A program made the position numbers and the translations under genes. Below the pieces are notes generated by a model. That model did no database searches. It was not told where the DNA came from and was given only the letters and a program-made list of their open reading frames with translations. This document shows positions 1 through 12,779 of a DNA stretch of 64,000 nucleotides, piece after piece (the first letter of the stretch is position 1; each line of letters starts with the position of its first letter). Where the stretch lies: NCBI RefSeq assembly GCF_932526225.1, contig NC_064043.1, positions 7,307,501 to 7,371,500 on the forward strand. Direction: 5' to 3'. The DNA comes from Nematostella vectensis (Eukaryota > Cnidaria > Anthozoa > Actiniaria > Edwardsiidae).

Positions 1-390
1 CACCAATAGGACAGAACAAAAAAATGGCAAGTTTTCCCAAAATAAGGTCTGGTTAACTTCGGTAAGCTTGAATTTTATGTTATGTAAACCAACATATCAA
101 AAAATGTTTTTTTCTAATGGATTCGTCTTAGAGATATGAGGCTTGAAGTGCAATTTTCAATTGTTCAAAGTATGAATTCTCCTCGTTTTTAGGGAGAAGT
201 CGAGCTCTGGTCAGAAATTAAGCCAAATTTGCTCGCTAATATCTTAATTTCATATCTTCTTAATTTCTTTAAAATTTGGAATTAAGCTTTTTGTCAGAGG
301 AACTCCTTGTATGCGGCCGAATTTTGAGCTAATATATTGAGAATTGGAAAATTTCATGCCACTTTTTTGCTCTGTCCACTAATAGCACTA
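1..390. other. Intergenic, nothing recognised
   Basis: AT-rich sequence without a convincing reading frame, splice-site pair or repeat. It leads directly into the 48-bp minisatellite. Confidence 0.5.
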
Positions 391-939
391 GCCTGCCCTC
401 CCCTGGCATCTCGTTCTGTGTTGTATCTAGCATCCGTACCATCCCCTCCCCTGGCATCTCGTTCTGTGTTGTATCTAGCATCCATACCATCCCCTCCCCT
501 GGCATCTCGTTCTGTGTTGTATCTAGCATCCATACCATCCCCTCCCCTGGCATCTCGTTCTGTGTTGTATCTAGCATCCATACCATCCCCTCCCCTGGCA
601 TCTCGTTCTGTGTTGTATCTAGCATCCATACCATCCCCTCCCCTGGCATCTCGTTCTGTGTTGTATCTAGCATCCATACCATCCCCTCCCCTGGCATCTC
701 GTTCTGTGTTGTATCTAGCATCCATACCATCCCCTCCCCTGGCATCTCGTTCTGTGTTGTATCTAGCATCCATACCATCCCCTCCCCTTGGCATCTCGTT
801 CTGTGTTGTATCTAGCATCCATACCATCCCCTCCCCTGGCATCTCGTTCTGTGTTGTATCTAGCATCCATACCATCCCCTCCCCTGGCATCTCGTTCTGT
901 GTTGTATCTAGCATCCATACCATCCCCTCCCCTGGCATT
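391..939. repeat. 48-bp minisatellite, about 11 copies
   Basis: A 48-bp unit containing GGCATCTCGTTCTGTGTTG is repeated about 11 times plus a partial copy that decays at the right edge near 938. Copies are almost identical: the first has a G where the others have A, and one copy near 787 carries an extra T, making it 49 bp. Because 48 is divisible by 3, long frames open on both strands as 16-residue peptide repeats. The reading frame on the plus strand switches at the 49-bp copy. The near-identity suggests recent expansion or homogenisation. I do not consider it coding. Confidence 0.95.
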
Positions 940-2560
940 TAAGACTATGTCGTATCTATTTCATTTTAGCGAATCGAGTCATTTTCTCTTTTCCTAAGAT
1001 GTTGAGCTTCCGAGTTCTTCCAAAGACTGCTTAATCACTTTGCCAAGTTTCTGCGTGCTCCTTATCTACATCCACTAATTGATTACGAATTTTGAGACTT
1101 AAAGGCCAGGCTGAATTCAAGCAGGTTTTTTTTTTAATTTTCAATCCTTATCAAACTTAATTTTAAACTGTTTTCGTAAGTATACAAGGAGGCCCTCGGG
1201 GAAATCACTATAAACGCGCCTCTTGCTAAATCAATACTGCACGGGGAATAAAAACGATTTTTTTTTAACAAATTTAATAGCGTAAAAATATTCGGCAGGG
1301 GGGATAAGGCACGGATATTCCTTTTTTTTTGGAAGTGTTATGATTCCGTTTCTTCTTTTTTTTAGTTTCTGAAAGCTACAAATGTTATTTTGCTCAACTT
1401 AGGCTATTTTTATTTCTTTTTTTTGGTCAATATACTTCTAATATGATAATTGATATAAACACTATTTTCTTGTAGAGAAAGAAAATGACAAACTTACGTT
1501 CCTCGTATTGCCTGCCTGTACGCATGCGTAATGTACCCTGTTATTTAATATGCTTTAAGGACGACAGATCTAACATCCATCTAACAACTTGTCGCTGCCT
1601 TCCCTTAAGCGTAGTTAAATGTTTGGGTTTTAAAAAGTTCTTGAGAGAATAATCGTTTCTTGGCTGTGCAAATAAAAACAAATAGTATCCCCTTGAGTGT
1701 CCTTGTTTTTTTCTGGCGCAAATAGCACACTCAAAGTGCATGTTTGTATACCGCGTTTTTTAAACTACCAAATAGCGGCACTCTTTTACAATTTTCGCCC
1801 TCCAGAAACCAATAGCTTTACGTTTGACAATTAAAATTCAGTTGTACACGCGAAAATAAAAAAAAAATATTAATCAAAGAGAAGCCGAAGCCTTTTTTTG
1901 TGGTATTCTAGTGAGTAATGAGTAAAAAGCCTCACACCATATTTTTGCTTTCCTGAGAACATAACATAGCCACACATCTCGCAGAATTTATATTTCAATT
2001 TTCTATTTAATATAGCACTTAGTTCTTGGTTATGTGGACTGTCATTAGTGCCATTCCACCGTATTCAAAGAGTCTCCGTTTCTATTGTATAAGACATTAG
2101 TGTGCGTGTACTATACTCACATATTCCTTTCTCTCCCCCTTTCTAGGGTCAAGTGCTACAAGACCCGCTCTCTGTGAGACTGATCGTAGTTACACCACCG
2201 TCGATGGCTAGTTATATTTTCTTTTTTCACATCTATTGTCTGATCGTTTGTGAACTTAACAAATTCGAAATGATCCGATTATCGCTCGCTACCGTTACGT
2301 TTGAACTACAACATCTAGTCAGCGGGCGTTCTTTTATAGACACAAATCATTTATCATTAGCAAAAATACGCCGGCGGCAAATAAAAAAAAAACGACTTCC
2401 TTTTGTGAGTTTAATTCTAGGGTGTAATCCTCGCAGCTGAAAATTTCAACTTCAATAAATGCGGACTGATTGTTTCTGAAGTAGTGCGCGTTTAGAAAGC
2501 ATCGAAAGAACCATAAGGGGACCAAAACACACAAAGCACCTCGAGGAAAGAGAGACTTAC

Positions 2561-2690
2561 CGTTTTTCATTATCTCAAATTTCCGAATGTTCTTGATTTG
2601 TGAACTTTCCGAAGTAGGGCTAACTTGGAGGTTAGCAAAAACATGGAATTCTTTAGCAATAAACGTCATTTGAATTTTCGCATAGTTCAA
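2561..2690 (-). CDS. Possible first coding exon of an unrecognised gene
   Basis: On the minus strand an ATG at 2690 opens 43 codons ending in a strong splice donor (AAACG|GTAAGTCTC) at 2561, phase 1. A short downstream stretch (about 1498-1537) bounded by ATAACAG and GAGGAAC|GTAAGTTTG could be another exon. The peptide is not recognised, has no clear signal peptide or domain, and no longer model could be assembled. It may be a chance open frame next to a chance donor. Confidence 0.15.
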
Positions 2691-3208
2691 TGAACGGCAT
2701 TATGCGTTTACACCAATCGCTGGGTCCTTAGCGTGTAGAGTACTTTCGACTGAGATGTGCTGTAGAGATTGTCTGAAATGTTGTCGGAATTTCAGACTAA
2801 AATGTCTATCATTCACGACCAATCAGAACTTCGTTTATTCATTCAACTTTATCGTTAATAAGAACATGCCTTTTGCGCAATAAAAGGAAAAAGCTATTTC
2901 AGGCTCGAAAAGACAAATGCAGCATATAGACAATGAACAACGCACTGCGGTGTTGTCTGTAACGTGCTCCATGTACTGTGTAATATTTTAAAAAGATAGG
3001 GATAAATTGAAAGACCATTAAATATTCTATCATGGCTTTCCGCGGGTTATGCCTTTAAAGGAGAGGAAGAAGCTAGCCTCACAAAAAAAAAAAAAAAACA
3101 AGACAAGTGTGAATCCTCTCCAATCCTACAGCGCTTCATACACATTTATTCCATAAAAGTTTTTACTAGTTGCGCAAACAAGATGCGCAACTGATAACAT
3201 TTCCTTTA

Positions 3209-3297
3209 ATAAATCTAAGGCAGCACGCACAAGGCAAAATGAATCTGTGCACGCTGTTTAAGAAAAAGCGCCACTGTGCGTACTGTCTTAGATTTAT
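3209..3297. repeat. 89-nt near-perfect hairpin
   Basis: Arms 3209-3235 and 3270-3297 pair almost completely. ATAAATCTAAG pairs with CTTAGATTTAT, then ten of the next eleven positions pair (one G-U, one C-A mismatch), then three more pairs follow a 2x2 internal loop. The terminal loop is about 34 nt. It could be a tiny MITE or a small-RNA precursor. No target-site duplication was recognised. Confidence 0.6.
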
Positions 3298-6200
3298 GAT
3301 AGGTTAGCGTCAGAGATGAGATATATCGTGCCCTTGCAATTTGCAACTACGTGCCGTGATTTCTCTTGTTGCGTACGTGCGCACCAAAAATCATGCTGTA
3401 TTCCCCGTCCTTTCCCACCCTTGAATTTCTTCTCGGCCGTTCTTTATTTTTTTTATTTCAAAATAAACAAATTACATCCGATTAACACATTTTGATTTCC
3501 TTTTGATGCTCCGTTCTTGCGCTGATACCGCCGTGTCTTTTTTTTTTTTTTTGTCGTGATAGATATCTCGAAGATGATCTTTGTGAATTGCCAGTACGGG
3601 AAAAATAACTCGCGCCATCAAGCGGCGCACATCAGCTTAGATATTGTTGATTTGTATGTATGATCTGTATATGATTTGTTTGTCCTTTCTCGTGTGGCCT
3701 TGCGGGAGGTGATATTATGTTTTTGTTTTTTCCTTTATCTTTTTCGTAGTCATCATGGGGAACTTCATGATGCCATGATCCCTTTCAAGGTGAATCTTTT
3801 AAAATTTAAAATCGAACTTGATGTTTGGCGAAAACTGTAGCACCATTTATCAAGCGGTCCCCTTAAGTGAACGGCCAATTCCTCAAGTCCACGAAATGAA
3901 TCTCTTTCAGGATACCATCTCCAGTAAGCGGGCGCTGCTACCATTACCATGTCCAAAATGTGGTTTTACTTGTTTATGCCTTTTAGTAAAAAAACATGGA
4001 AAATTGTTGGTATCAATAGAAATACTTGAGTAAATTCCCATTAAAAAAGCTTTACGCCACTAATGCGCAAAGGAAACGTTGATAACTGAAGCCTTTTTTG
4101 TTTTATTTCTTTTCTTGTCAACCTCTAAAGGTGCAACTGTAGTTGCTATATATTTTCTCTCTTAGCCTTTTCCTGCTGTGGATGACCAAAGGCTACACAA
4201 CAGTCTATTCATGGTCTATTGTAGAAAAATATATGTTTTTATCATTGTTTCGGACATTTGTTTTGCGTGAGTTCACTTGGCGACTGTGTACGCTACTCAA
4301 TGAATATAATCTTTTGACGTTATTATAATCGTTATCGTCGCTAAAATCGTAATATGTCCCATGGATCAGTGTCGTCATGGAATCATGATTGTACTCGTTC
4401 GTCTTTGTACCTATCGCTCATTAGGTTGCGCCTCTTATAACTCAACTGTATCTATCAAATACATACGGAAAACCTTGATTCAAATTCGAGAAATTTGGTT
4501 CTCAATCTTTAATTCAGGTGAAAGGAGCTATGGAGTGTGTGGTGTGTAAAGACAAAAGCAGAGATGTGCATTCTCAAGTCAGCCTCTATTACCGGTCACT
4601 TAAAAAAAAAAGGCTGAATAAAAATACTGTATTTATTAATATACGTCTCTACAATCGGTGCCACCCACCAAGCAACCAGCAGCTTCTGTCTGGCCGGCCA
4701 TTACACGGCAAAGTATTAAAATATCTTCTTTAAAAATACTGTTTTTAAATACCTCTATAAAGCGGTCAGATATTACCCGGCCAACTTTATGCTTGTCATT
4801 AAAAAAAAGTCTAAAAAGGTGCTCTTTGAAAATACTGTACTTAATACCTTAAGTAAGAGGTCGCTCTACTCGCTGCTGATGTTTAGGCAATTTTTTTGCC
4901 TAACATATTATTTGTTATGGCAAAAAATGTTTATTATGTTTTTATTCCTATTTGCCTTACGGGTATTTTTGACGAAACATGATTGCTTGTCGGATATTTC
5001 ATAAAATAGCTGTCAGATTTATCGCTATCTGGTCTAAATATCGGATAGTTATCTCTCTAAAGTCGAGACAAAAAAGGCAATTTCCCTTTCGACCGCTAAA
5101 CTGTTCTAACGCAAGCTTGAAACTACAAAAATATTATAAGCTTCGCCCAATGAAACTATTTTTTTTGTTGATGCGCAAAGACATTTGTAATGTTAGAAAA
5201 ATTTAAAGAAGAAATGATAACGCTACTTCCCAAGTCGAATCATGAGTGAAAAAACATATACTATTTCATCTCCAAAACTAGCGTTTTTAACTTTTATAAA
5301 TGAATGTAAACGATCAACTTTACCGATTATGTTTCTTGGTTTTTGCTTCTTTCGAGTGCTGTTACTGGAAATAAGGAACTTTACCTTTGTGATATAGCTG
5401 CTTCTGAACTTTCGAAGGCCAAGTCTTAGCAGAAGATGTTTAAGGAACAACTTGCAACAAAGGAATTTAAAATTTCAGCCTAGAAATCACGTTTACGCAC
5501 GCACTGACCTACGCTTCTGGCAAAATCTGAGTAAACTAGCATTTCATTAATCGCGCGATAGATTAGAATCACAGCTGTGTTTTGTGCGCTAATTCAATAG
5601 CTTAGTCGGGGAAAGTCTTTGAAGCAAATCCTAGAGTGAGCGCACGACTCTTTGCGCGCCCGCCAGGTATACTTTTTGAGTGGTTTAACATATAACCATT
5701 TTGCTTTTTCTTGTTTATGCTTCTAAAGTAAAATCTTTAATCACATTATCATTTCAAATTGTTAACGGATTTTATGTAATTTCCGATGAATGGAAATGAT
5801 TCCGCTGAAATGTATACTTGAGATAGATTCGCTTAGTACCATGAATTTTATGAATTTCCGTGTTCATCTCAAATGTTGTGTCTAGTAAACTATTTTCCTT
5901 TGATTTTTAGCAAATATAATTTTTAGCAAATATAATTTTAAGCAAATAAGGCATTTACTTTTTTTACTAATGTAACTGGAAAACGTCTATGCGATCCATT
6001 TTGCCTCTTCTACGGGGGGGTCAGTAGAAGGGTGATGGGAGGGGTGAGTGATTTTCTTCTACTCGAATTATTTTTTCAGGGCTGCACGTTTTTTTTCTTG
6101 TTGCACAAAGCTTTTGTGGGGGTAAGATAGGCCTGCACGATTTTACTTCCTAATTTTTACTGGTCCGTATCTTAAAAAAAAAAAAACTAAGAAACAGTTT

Positions 6201-9200
6201 CCTTTATTTATAAGCCGAATTTCCCTCGTCTGACCTAGAATGTTTGTTAAAACATTCAAACTTGATATTGTCGAGTTCGAAATGCCAGGAAATTCAAAAA
6301 CACCGAAAGAGTAAACAGGAAAATCAATCGATAAACACTCTCTTTTGTCCACCCCTATGTTTCTATCAATTTCTATATCAAAATTTAGAGAATCGAAAAC
6401 ACTTCTTTGGAAGAAGTCTGCAAGGCGTCGCAAATACCCCCTCGCCCTCGCCCCAATCTCTCGCCTTGCCACTAACACAGGTTTTCCCCTATTGTTTGTT
6501 GTATTGTTGTACTTGTATTAGCGTTTTTGACTATTTACGAGTGCATGTTTTTTTTCTTTAGAGAAAAAACGAATAAAAACCTCATAAACTTTCTTGTTGG
6601 GACGACTGGAATTTTGTTGACTTCAGGGGATGTTTAGTGGTAAAGCAGGTCTAGACTTTCATCTTTACGTGAAACAATGGGACGTCTACTTGACGTCATT
6701 CTTTGTACACTCCGCCGCGGGCACCCGTGACCCAGCCGTAGAGGCCGACACCACCAGTGTTTTATGCCGGTGGAAGAAATCGTTGCAATAATATTGATCT
6801 TCATCCACTTCGTTACTGCAAATCTTGGGCCTGTTTCTGCCCTCCCCCTCCTTTTACTGAAAAAAAAAAAGCTGGGATGAAAGAAATTCGCCCAACCCGC
6901 TCCTTTTGAGCTATTTTCTTTAATTGGTTGTCTGATCCGCCAATTGTACACACATATATATAGACATTGGATTGTAGTGTTGTAAATTGAATTTCTAACC
7001 GGTAGTTCTAATGGGAAACTGTATAAGACTTCCTACATAGATCTGCACCTGAGCAATAGACGTACAGCAAGATATTGTTTTATACGATGCTATTTCTTTT
7101 TTAAATAAGAAAATATGTATTTTGGCTTTTTATAGACTTTAGTCCTCGCCACTTGATATTAGTCTTATCAATAACATTGAGGAAGTATCTTACGAAAAAA
7201 TGTCTTACCTCCACTTGACTACTGAAGAATATAACTGCCAAGTCCCTTTTTCTGTCTACTGCTTTGCCCTTTGAGAAATAGAGGCACAAAAGAGCTCTTT
7301 AAAAGCTTTTTTACACAACCAATGACCTCTTATTTGACGTGATAAGCGATATTTCGGCACTAATTTTCAAGTGCTTTTCATACGATAGCTGATAGAAAAG
7401 CTTTTAAGGACTGAATGATTATTCCATTCATGCTTCGATTTTACATTAAACAGCGTTTCAATCTGAGGGTTCTATTCCTACGCTCGTTTTGCGGTCAATA
7501 ACGCATTCTGAAGTACATGCTAAATCGCAAATTACGTATTTCGAGCCTCGACCAAACTATTCCTTGCAAAGAAACTTGGGTCACATTGCTTGTTTTGTAG
7601 GCCTTGCATCAAGATGTTTTAGACAGACTCTAACGTAATTTACACTTGCAGAGGGCTATTAACATTGAACAATAGTTATGTCTTGATATCGATGTATAGT
7701 TGCGCTCAATAATGAATTGAATGATATCGTTTTGTAGTTATTTTTAAGTCGCACATGGAGGGACCATCACATCTTATTTTGATTTCATCGTTGATACTTT
7801 GGGTTTTTTTTTCTAACACATTGTTAGCTTAAACTTCCTAAGCTTGTAGTTATTTATAAGGGTACAAAATGTAATTGAGCCCTGTGTTACTCTTATAGAT
7901 TATAAGCTTCTTACCTCTTGGAAAAGATGCGCCGCCGATTTGATGACTTGACAAAACGAAGATATTCACATGCAGCTGGGGGATTTATTTCATTACAGGG
8001 TCGGTCATTTCCTTTTTCATTTCCACTCATCAAATTTCATCTCGTCTTGGGAAGCCTTTGTAAAGGAACAATGAATAGAAATGAGTTCTTTATTATGCGG
8101 TGCCCAAGACCTTTACATTTTACCCCAACCTTCAACTTCTTGATTTTTCTTTCACCACCAACTTGAGTTTGTGAATGGATGCTAGTAATGGGGTATTGGA
8201 CAAGGTTTTGTCAGTCTTTATCTTCTTTTGAAGTGCACCCCGCCATTATTAGCAGTTATCTAACTTCGAGCCTCCCGCATGGATAGTTTTAAGTGTATGG
8301 GGATTAGTTCTAATTACTAGCGATGAATACCATTCGCAGATATGAGCTACATGTCTCGGGGTGCTCCTATGTAATCTTGTTTATTTCGCATAAATCATGT
8401 TTGCGTCCTCAGCAAAGCATGGCGCAGGTTAATATAAAAGAGGCAATAAATAACAGTTAAAAGTGCTGTCTTTTCAACGCATTGCACAGATGTTCCCGTC
8501 AGACAAATGCTGTTTAACATGCCTTTTACGGTGTTCCTATAGGGTCTCCTCTTGGCCCTTTTTTGTAAAATTGTGAAATTTTGAACAAGATCAGCTTAAA
8601 TAGTAATAGCTTTTTAATGTAAAAGTATAAAAGTAATTAAAGACAAGTGGAAGATTGCCTCAATATGACAAGAGCAACCAATCAAACATGTGCTTTTTCA
8701 CTAAATTTTTATTGTTGGTGAAATTGCAACAAACTGTTTATTGTCTGTTCAGTATATGTTTTGCTTTGAAAGCTCGCGTATATTCTCAAAATTTAGAGTA
8801 AGGGTCTAAGTAAACATCCACTTCAATTATGGTGTATGTTTGTTTAAGACATTTACAAAATACACAAAGCAATATTGGGCAGCCGTAATGTCTAATACCA
8901 ACTGACATAATATAGATCTAACAAAATAGTCCGTTACTATAAATGCTTATATGTATTTGCCTGATAAGATTCTACAGAGCGGATAAAATTAATTGAAAAG
9001 AAATGAATAACATGAATAACATTAGCTTCTACAATTTCCTTTTATTATTTCGTTTTTCACACATTTAGCATGAAAAACTCCATTTACTTTGATGTTTACT
9101 TATAAGAAACGAGGAACAAACACTTTGCAAACTCCCCGACTCTTCTTAATTTGAGTGATTGCTATGATTGATGGTCTCTAGATGAATAAGATTAAATACA

Positions 9201-10163
9201 TAATAACTCTCCTTTGATTGTATTTTTCTATGGACGCCGGTAAGAAAGCTTTGAATAAAGGACCGACGCTCTTTGACGTGTCAATAACAATCCCCCCACT
9301 TCCCCCCCCCCCCCCCCCCCCCCCATCCCGCTATCTCTTCAACCGCCAAAAAGAAATCCAAATCATTAGAAGACTCAAGACAAGAGTAAATCCCAAGTAA
9401 ATATCTCCGTCAGATATCGAAAGATCGGTCGCTAAAGGAGATGAAAAACGGTTGCCTTTATATTGCCGTGAAGAAAAAGTTGTACCACATCTCACACGTT
9501 TGTCAAGGAAAATAAAAACGTCAGAGTAGGTATAGTACGCTGTTGTAAATAAATTCTAAAAAATAAAAGGAAAATAGAAATAAAGAAGTGTCAAACATGA
9601 GATACACTAATGAATTGGGAAATGAAATAGAAAATGTAAACAACACTTTCAAATACTATATAACAACTATGTAAATCATACCTGTTATGGCAATTCAAGG
9701 ATTATTGTATCCTACTCTCTTTGTTTTTATATGGCTTTTTTTGCTAATATTTTCTTAATCTCCTCGCAAAATATAACCAGTCCCAATTTCTTGAACATTT
9801 CTTTTTTGTGTGAGACCCTTGGCTTTGGCTCCTATATGGACGCTGTTGTCTTTATACGTAGACCGCATTGCGTGACCTCATCTCTCTTCCCAGACTCCAT
9901 AGCGCGCCCTCTTTTTTACCTCTCAAAAGCTCTTTTCTCTGGGTACGAGTCTGGTAGAATAGCTAACAGTAGTTTAACTCTATAGTGATCAGAAGACATT
10001 AGAATACATCAGAAGACAGAAACTTAAATGTCTTCCATGCTACATTTGGAAGTACATATCAAAGCAATTCTAACATGTTCAACTCTCTCTCCCTGAGTCA
10101 CTTGGGCATATTTGCCGTTCTAATATTATTGCACGAGATATAGTAGCTAAAAAGCGTATATTT

Positions 10164-10307
10164 ATGTATCTTTATGCAATGTTATATGTTTTAATGACAG
10201 ATTACATCGATTTATTTACAAGCGATCGAGATCTTGAAAAAGAGTTTGACTCAACAAATACTGTAAGTCGACTTTTCCAAATTAGTTTCAAGCAAAAAAA
10301 GTATTGA
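10164..10307 (+). CDS. Small unrecognised open frame, 47 codons
   Basis: ATG at 10164 runs to TGA at 10305-10307. Inside it, TTTTAATGACAG followed by an acidic stretch and ACT|GTAAGTCG at 10262-10263 resembles an exon of 62 nt that would exit in phase 0. The next open frame (10412-10633) begins in phase 0 after an acceptor-like TATTATTTTAG, so the two are compatible as consecutive exons. Neither peptide is recognised. They could be a short gene, exons of a larger gene, or a transposon fossil. Confidence 0.2.
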   Translation: MYLYAMLYVLMTDYIDLFTSDRDLEKEFDSTNTVSRLFQISFKQKKY

Positions 10308-10411
10308 ATAATGTTTCACGTTTTTAAACTAGTTTAACTTTGCGTAGAAGGAGCATATAATATTTGCAGTCACTTCTGATTATTACCTTAAATTTATATA
10401 TATTATTTTAG

Positions 10412-10633
10412 TTTAGAACAGATAAGCAAGACATTCTTGTTCTTCTACGATCTGAAGAGACTAATTATGGTAATAATTTCAACGATATATTTCTAGGCTA
10501 CTATTTTATACGGTGTTATCTAGACGAAAAAGGCCAGTTAAAAATAGATCATCAAGTGACAAACCCAAAACGTTACTTTACTCAACGAATTCTTTTGCGA
10601 CCCGCTTGTGCGCGCTCGCTTTTGAGCATCTGA
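10412..10633 (+). CDS. Possible exon or fossil frame, 73 codons
   Basis: The open frame begins immediately after TATTATTTTAG, where the acceptor AG itself lies in an in-frame stop, and stays open for 73 codons to TGA at 10631. There is no suitable start codon at its beginning, so it would need an upstream exon such as the one at 10201-10262. A donor-like G|GTAATA follows about 20 codons in. The product is not recognised. Confidence 0.2.
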   Translation, partial: FRTDKQDILVLLRSEETNYGNNFNDIFLGYYFIRCYLDEKGQLKIDHQVTNPKRYFTQRILLRPACARSLLSI

Positions 10634-12190
10634 TATCATCTTAGTCCTTAGATCACTCTAGTTGAGCATATGCTTATCACAAACCGCGGCGATTAGCACT
10701 GATGGCAGCCTACGCGAAGCGGACCTAAAAACTAAGTAGGAGCAGGTAAAAGTATATATTTATCATAATTTTATCAGCATTTGTCTCTACCACATTATGG
10801 TCACAAAATGCGACCGGAAATCTTATTGGACAAAAGGAATACCCTTCTTAATAAGTGGAAAAGAATGAAAAGGAGAGACGCACAAAATATTTAAAAACCT
10901 AAAACATGATTGTTATAGTGTGATTTCTACCTGCTGATAATCGCACTTGAGTAGGGAGATGGATAGTTGCCGACACGATATGATATTTCACAAACAGGTG
11001 AACATATTTTAGTGCAGAATTTCGCTTGAATTTGAATTATAAAACAATTATGTCAATTTTCTTTGATGTGCCCTAAACAACCCGATCCTATAAACAGATA
11101 AAAAGAGTGTTGTGCTCTCAATTCAACGAGATCCTGCGCACGAGTTGCCTGGGATACCTGGGATCTGCAACTTGTTTGTGTGACATGTATGGCAAAGAGT
11201 TTACTGCCTACTTTGGAGATGATATATATATATATATATGTATTACAACTGACAAAAAATCGCACATTCTAGAATAGCGCGCACTATGGACAAAAAGAAT
11301 TTATATATCTCTACGGCGACGACCCCGCGGGTAGAAAGACTTAAGCCGACTGACCTTCCCTTTCCCTAAGCTGAGCCTCAAAGTTACACTTATCTATAAG
11401 TTGTACCTTTACATTACTAAGACCTAAATGATTGTCGCAATGAAAATGTTGATAGATAAGGTCATCCTTAGTTTTTTCACTACCCGGTAATCTAGGGTGT
11501 TATTTAACCTGCTTTTGTGATTATTAAAACGCTTTCTAAAGTATTGATAGTTTTGAGTCATTCTCTTGAATAAAAAATCTTCGCCCCGGTTTTTCCTGAT
11601 CTCCTAAATAACTCTGGGAATTGTTGAAACGTCGATAGAAATGCTAGAGCTACACGAATCTTGAGTAATTCACGGTATGTTTTCATATTAATAAACATTA
11701 ACTTTGAACGCAAGGTGAAATACCAAAAAACAGGCTTCTTAGGAAAATAAAATCTGCGCCAAAACTCTTGATACCTCTACACCTATTTTTGGACCAATTA
11801 GAATACCAAAACGCATTACAAAATAAACCCTCTTTCCTTGATATAATCACCCCTCCCCCACTTGTCCAATGTTGGTCCGATAGCAGGATGTCCACTCTCT
11901 AACGTGGCCCACTTGGGATCTCAACATTGGACCGGGGGGAGAGGGGGGGGGGGTCTCGTATGTTGACGGGGTCTTGGCCGGCCGGATACAAATTTTTGAC
12001 TTCGTATGGCAAATTTCAAAAGGTATCAAGTAGTTTTGGTGCGGAATGTAGATACTTCGTGTAAGAAAAAGATTGTGTAAGGTCGGAAAAAAATACACAA
12101 ACAATAACGCATGGGCTTCCTGGGCATTGCGCAACATTACAGATTTCTCGGGGCGACAAAAAAAAAACAGTTGCATTTTATGACTGGGGC

Positions 12191-12293
12191 TTGTTTTCGA
12201 ATATTGGGAGCGACGCGAGTGAGCGACGAGATGCGCTGGGACGAGAACAGATATTCGCACCCTCTCCCCACAAAATTCCCAATATTCGAAAAC
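12191..12293. repeat. Short inverted repeat, possible MITE
   Basis: TGTTTTCGAATATTGGGA at 12191-12208 is mirrored by TCCCAATATTCGAAAACA ending near 12293. This gives 18-bp perfect arms around a G/C-richer spacer with GAGTGAGCGAC-type motifs. No clear target-site duplication was found. Confidence 0.55.
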
Positions 12294-12675
12294 AAAACAT
12301 TTCCTAATAACCCCGAATGAGAGCAGGCTAGCAGAAACTAGACCTTATTTTTCATGATGAATTATTTTAGTAAACGTACAACTACTCGTTTGTAGAACCA
12401 CTGAAGTTTTTCGTACCAGTACGAATCGATAATCGCGCTCCCCTATAAATGAAGAAAACCAAACACAGACCTGAAAAAAATTATATTGCTAGACTTTGTA
12501 TCGTGGTCGCTTGATTTAGGGTGAACGTTTATGCCGCTTAACCTTTGCAAGTGAATTGTAATCAACTGACCATGTGCTCAGAGAGCACGTCACAACAACA
12601 ACAAAAATACCCAGAATACACTGGAACAATCCCTGGTGTATTCCAAAGACGTGGGTAGCCTGTGGAAAGAACTCC

Positions 12676-12686
12676 AAGATGGCGGC
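12676..12686 (+). promoter_or_regulatory. YY1-like site upstream of the F-box gene
   Basis: AAGATGGCGGC matches the animal YY1 core and lies 94 bp before the ATG of the F-box/LRR gene, a common position for YY1 motifs near transcription starts. The match is seen; the function is inferred. Confidence 0.45.
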
Positions 12687-12779
12687 TAAACATTGTATGT
12701 TGTATTACCGTCTTTACAAAGTGAAAATACACACGAAGTCTTCTGTTGATAGAAAAGGCAAATAGATGTGCAAAAGTAG

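Larger units (their letters stand above)
940..12560. other. Long gene-poor stretch
   Basis: About 11.6 kb of AT-rich DNA with homopolymer runs and a poly-C tract near 9301-9324. A triplicated 16-bp motif (TTTTTAGCAAATATAA) lies near 5905-5950. Degenerate copies of a CCTCTATAAAGCGGTCA-type dispersed repeat lie near 4590-4870. Three exon-like frames (2561-2690 minus; 10164-10307 and 10412-10633 plus) are reported separately with low confidence. It could be intergenic or a large intron of a gene outside the window. Confidence 0.5.

Noticed and set aside
337..997. Long frames on both strands through the 48-bp minisatellite.
   Set aside because: Open only because the period is a multiple of 3; pure peptide repeats, no supporting gene structure.
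4508..4630. A frame containing ECVVCKDKS, resembling the first zinc finger of nuclear receptors (CVVCGDKS).
   Set aside because: The match is only about nine residues, the following residues lack the rest of the finger cysteines, and no partner exon was seen. Probably chance or a very decayed fragment.
9218..9400. 60-residue frame with a poly-proline tract.
   Set aside because: The proline run is a poly-C tract; no domain or splice support.
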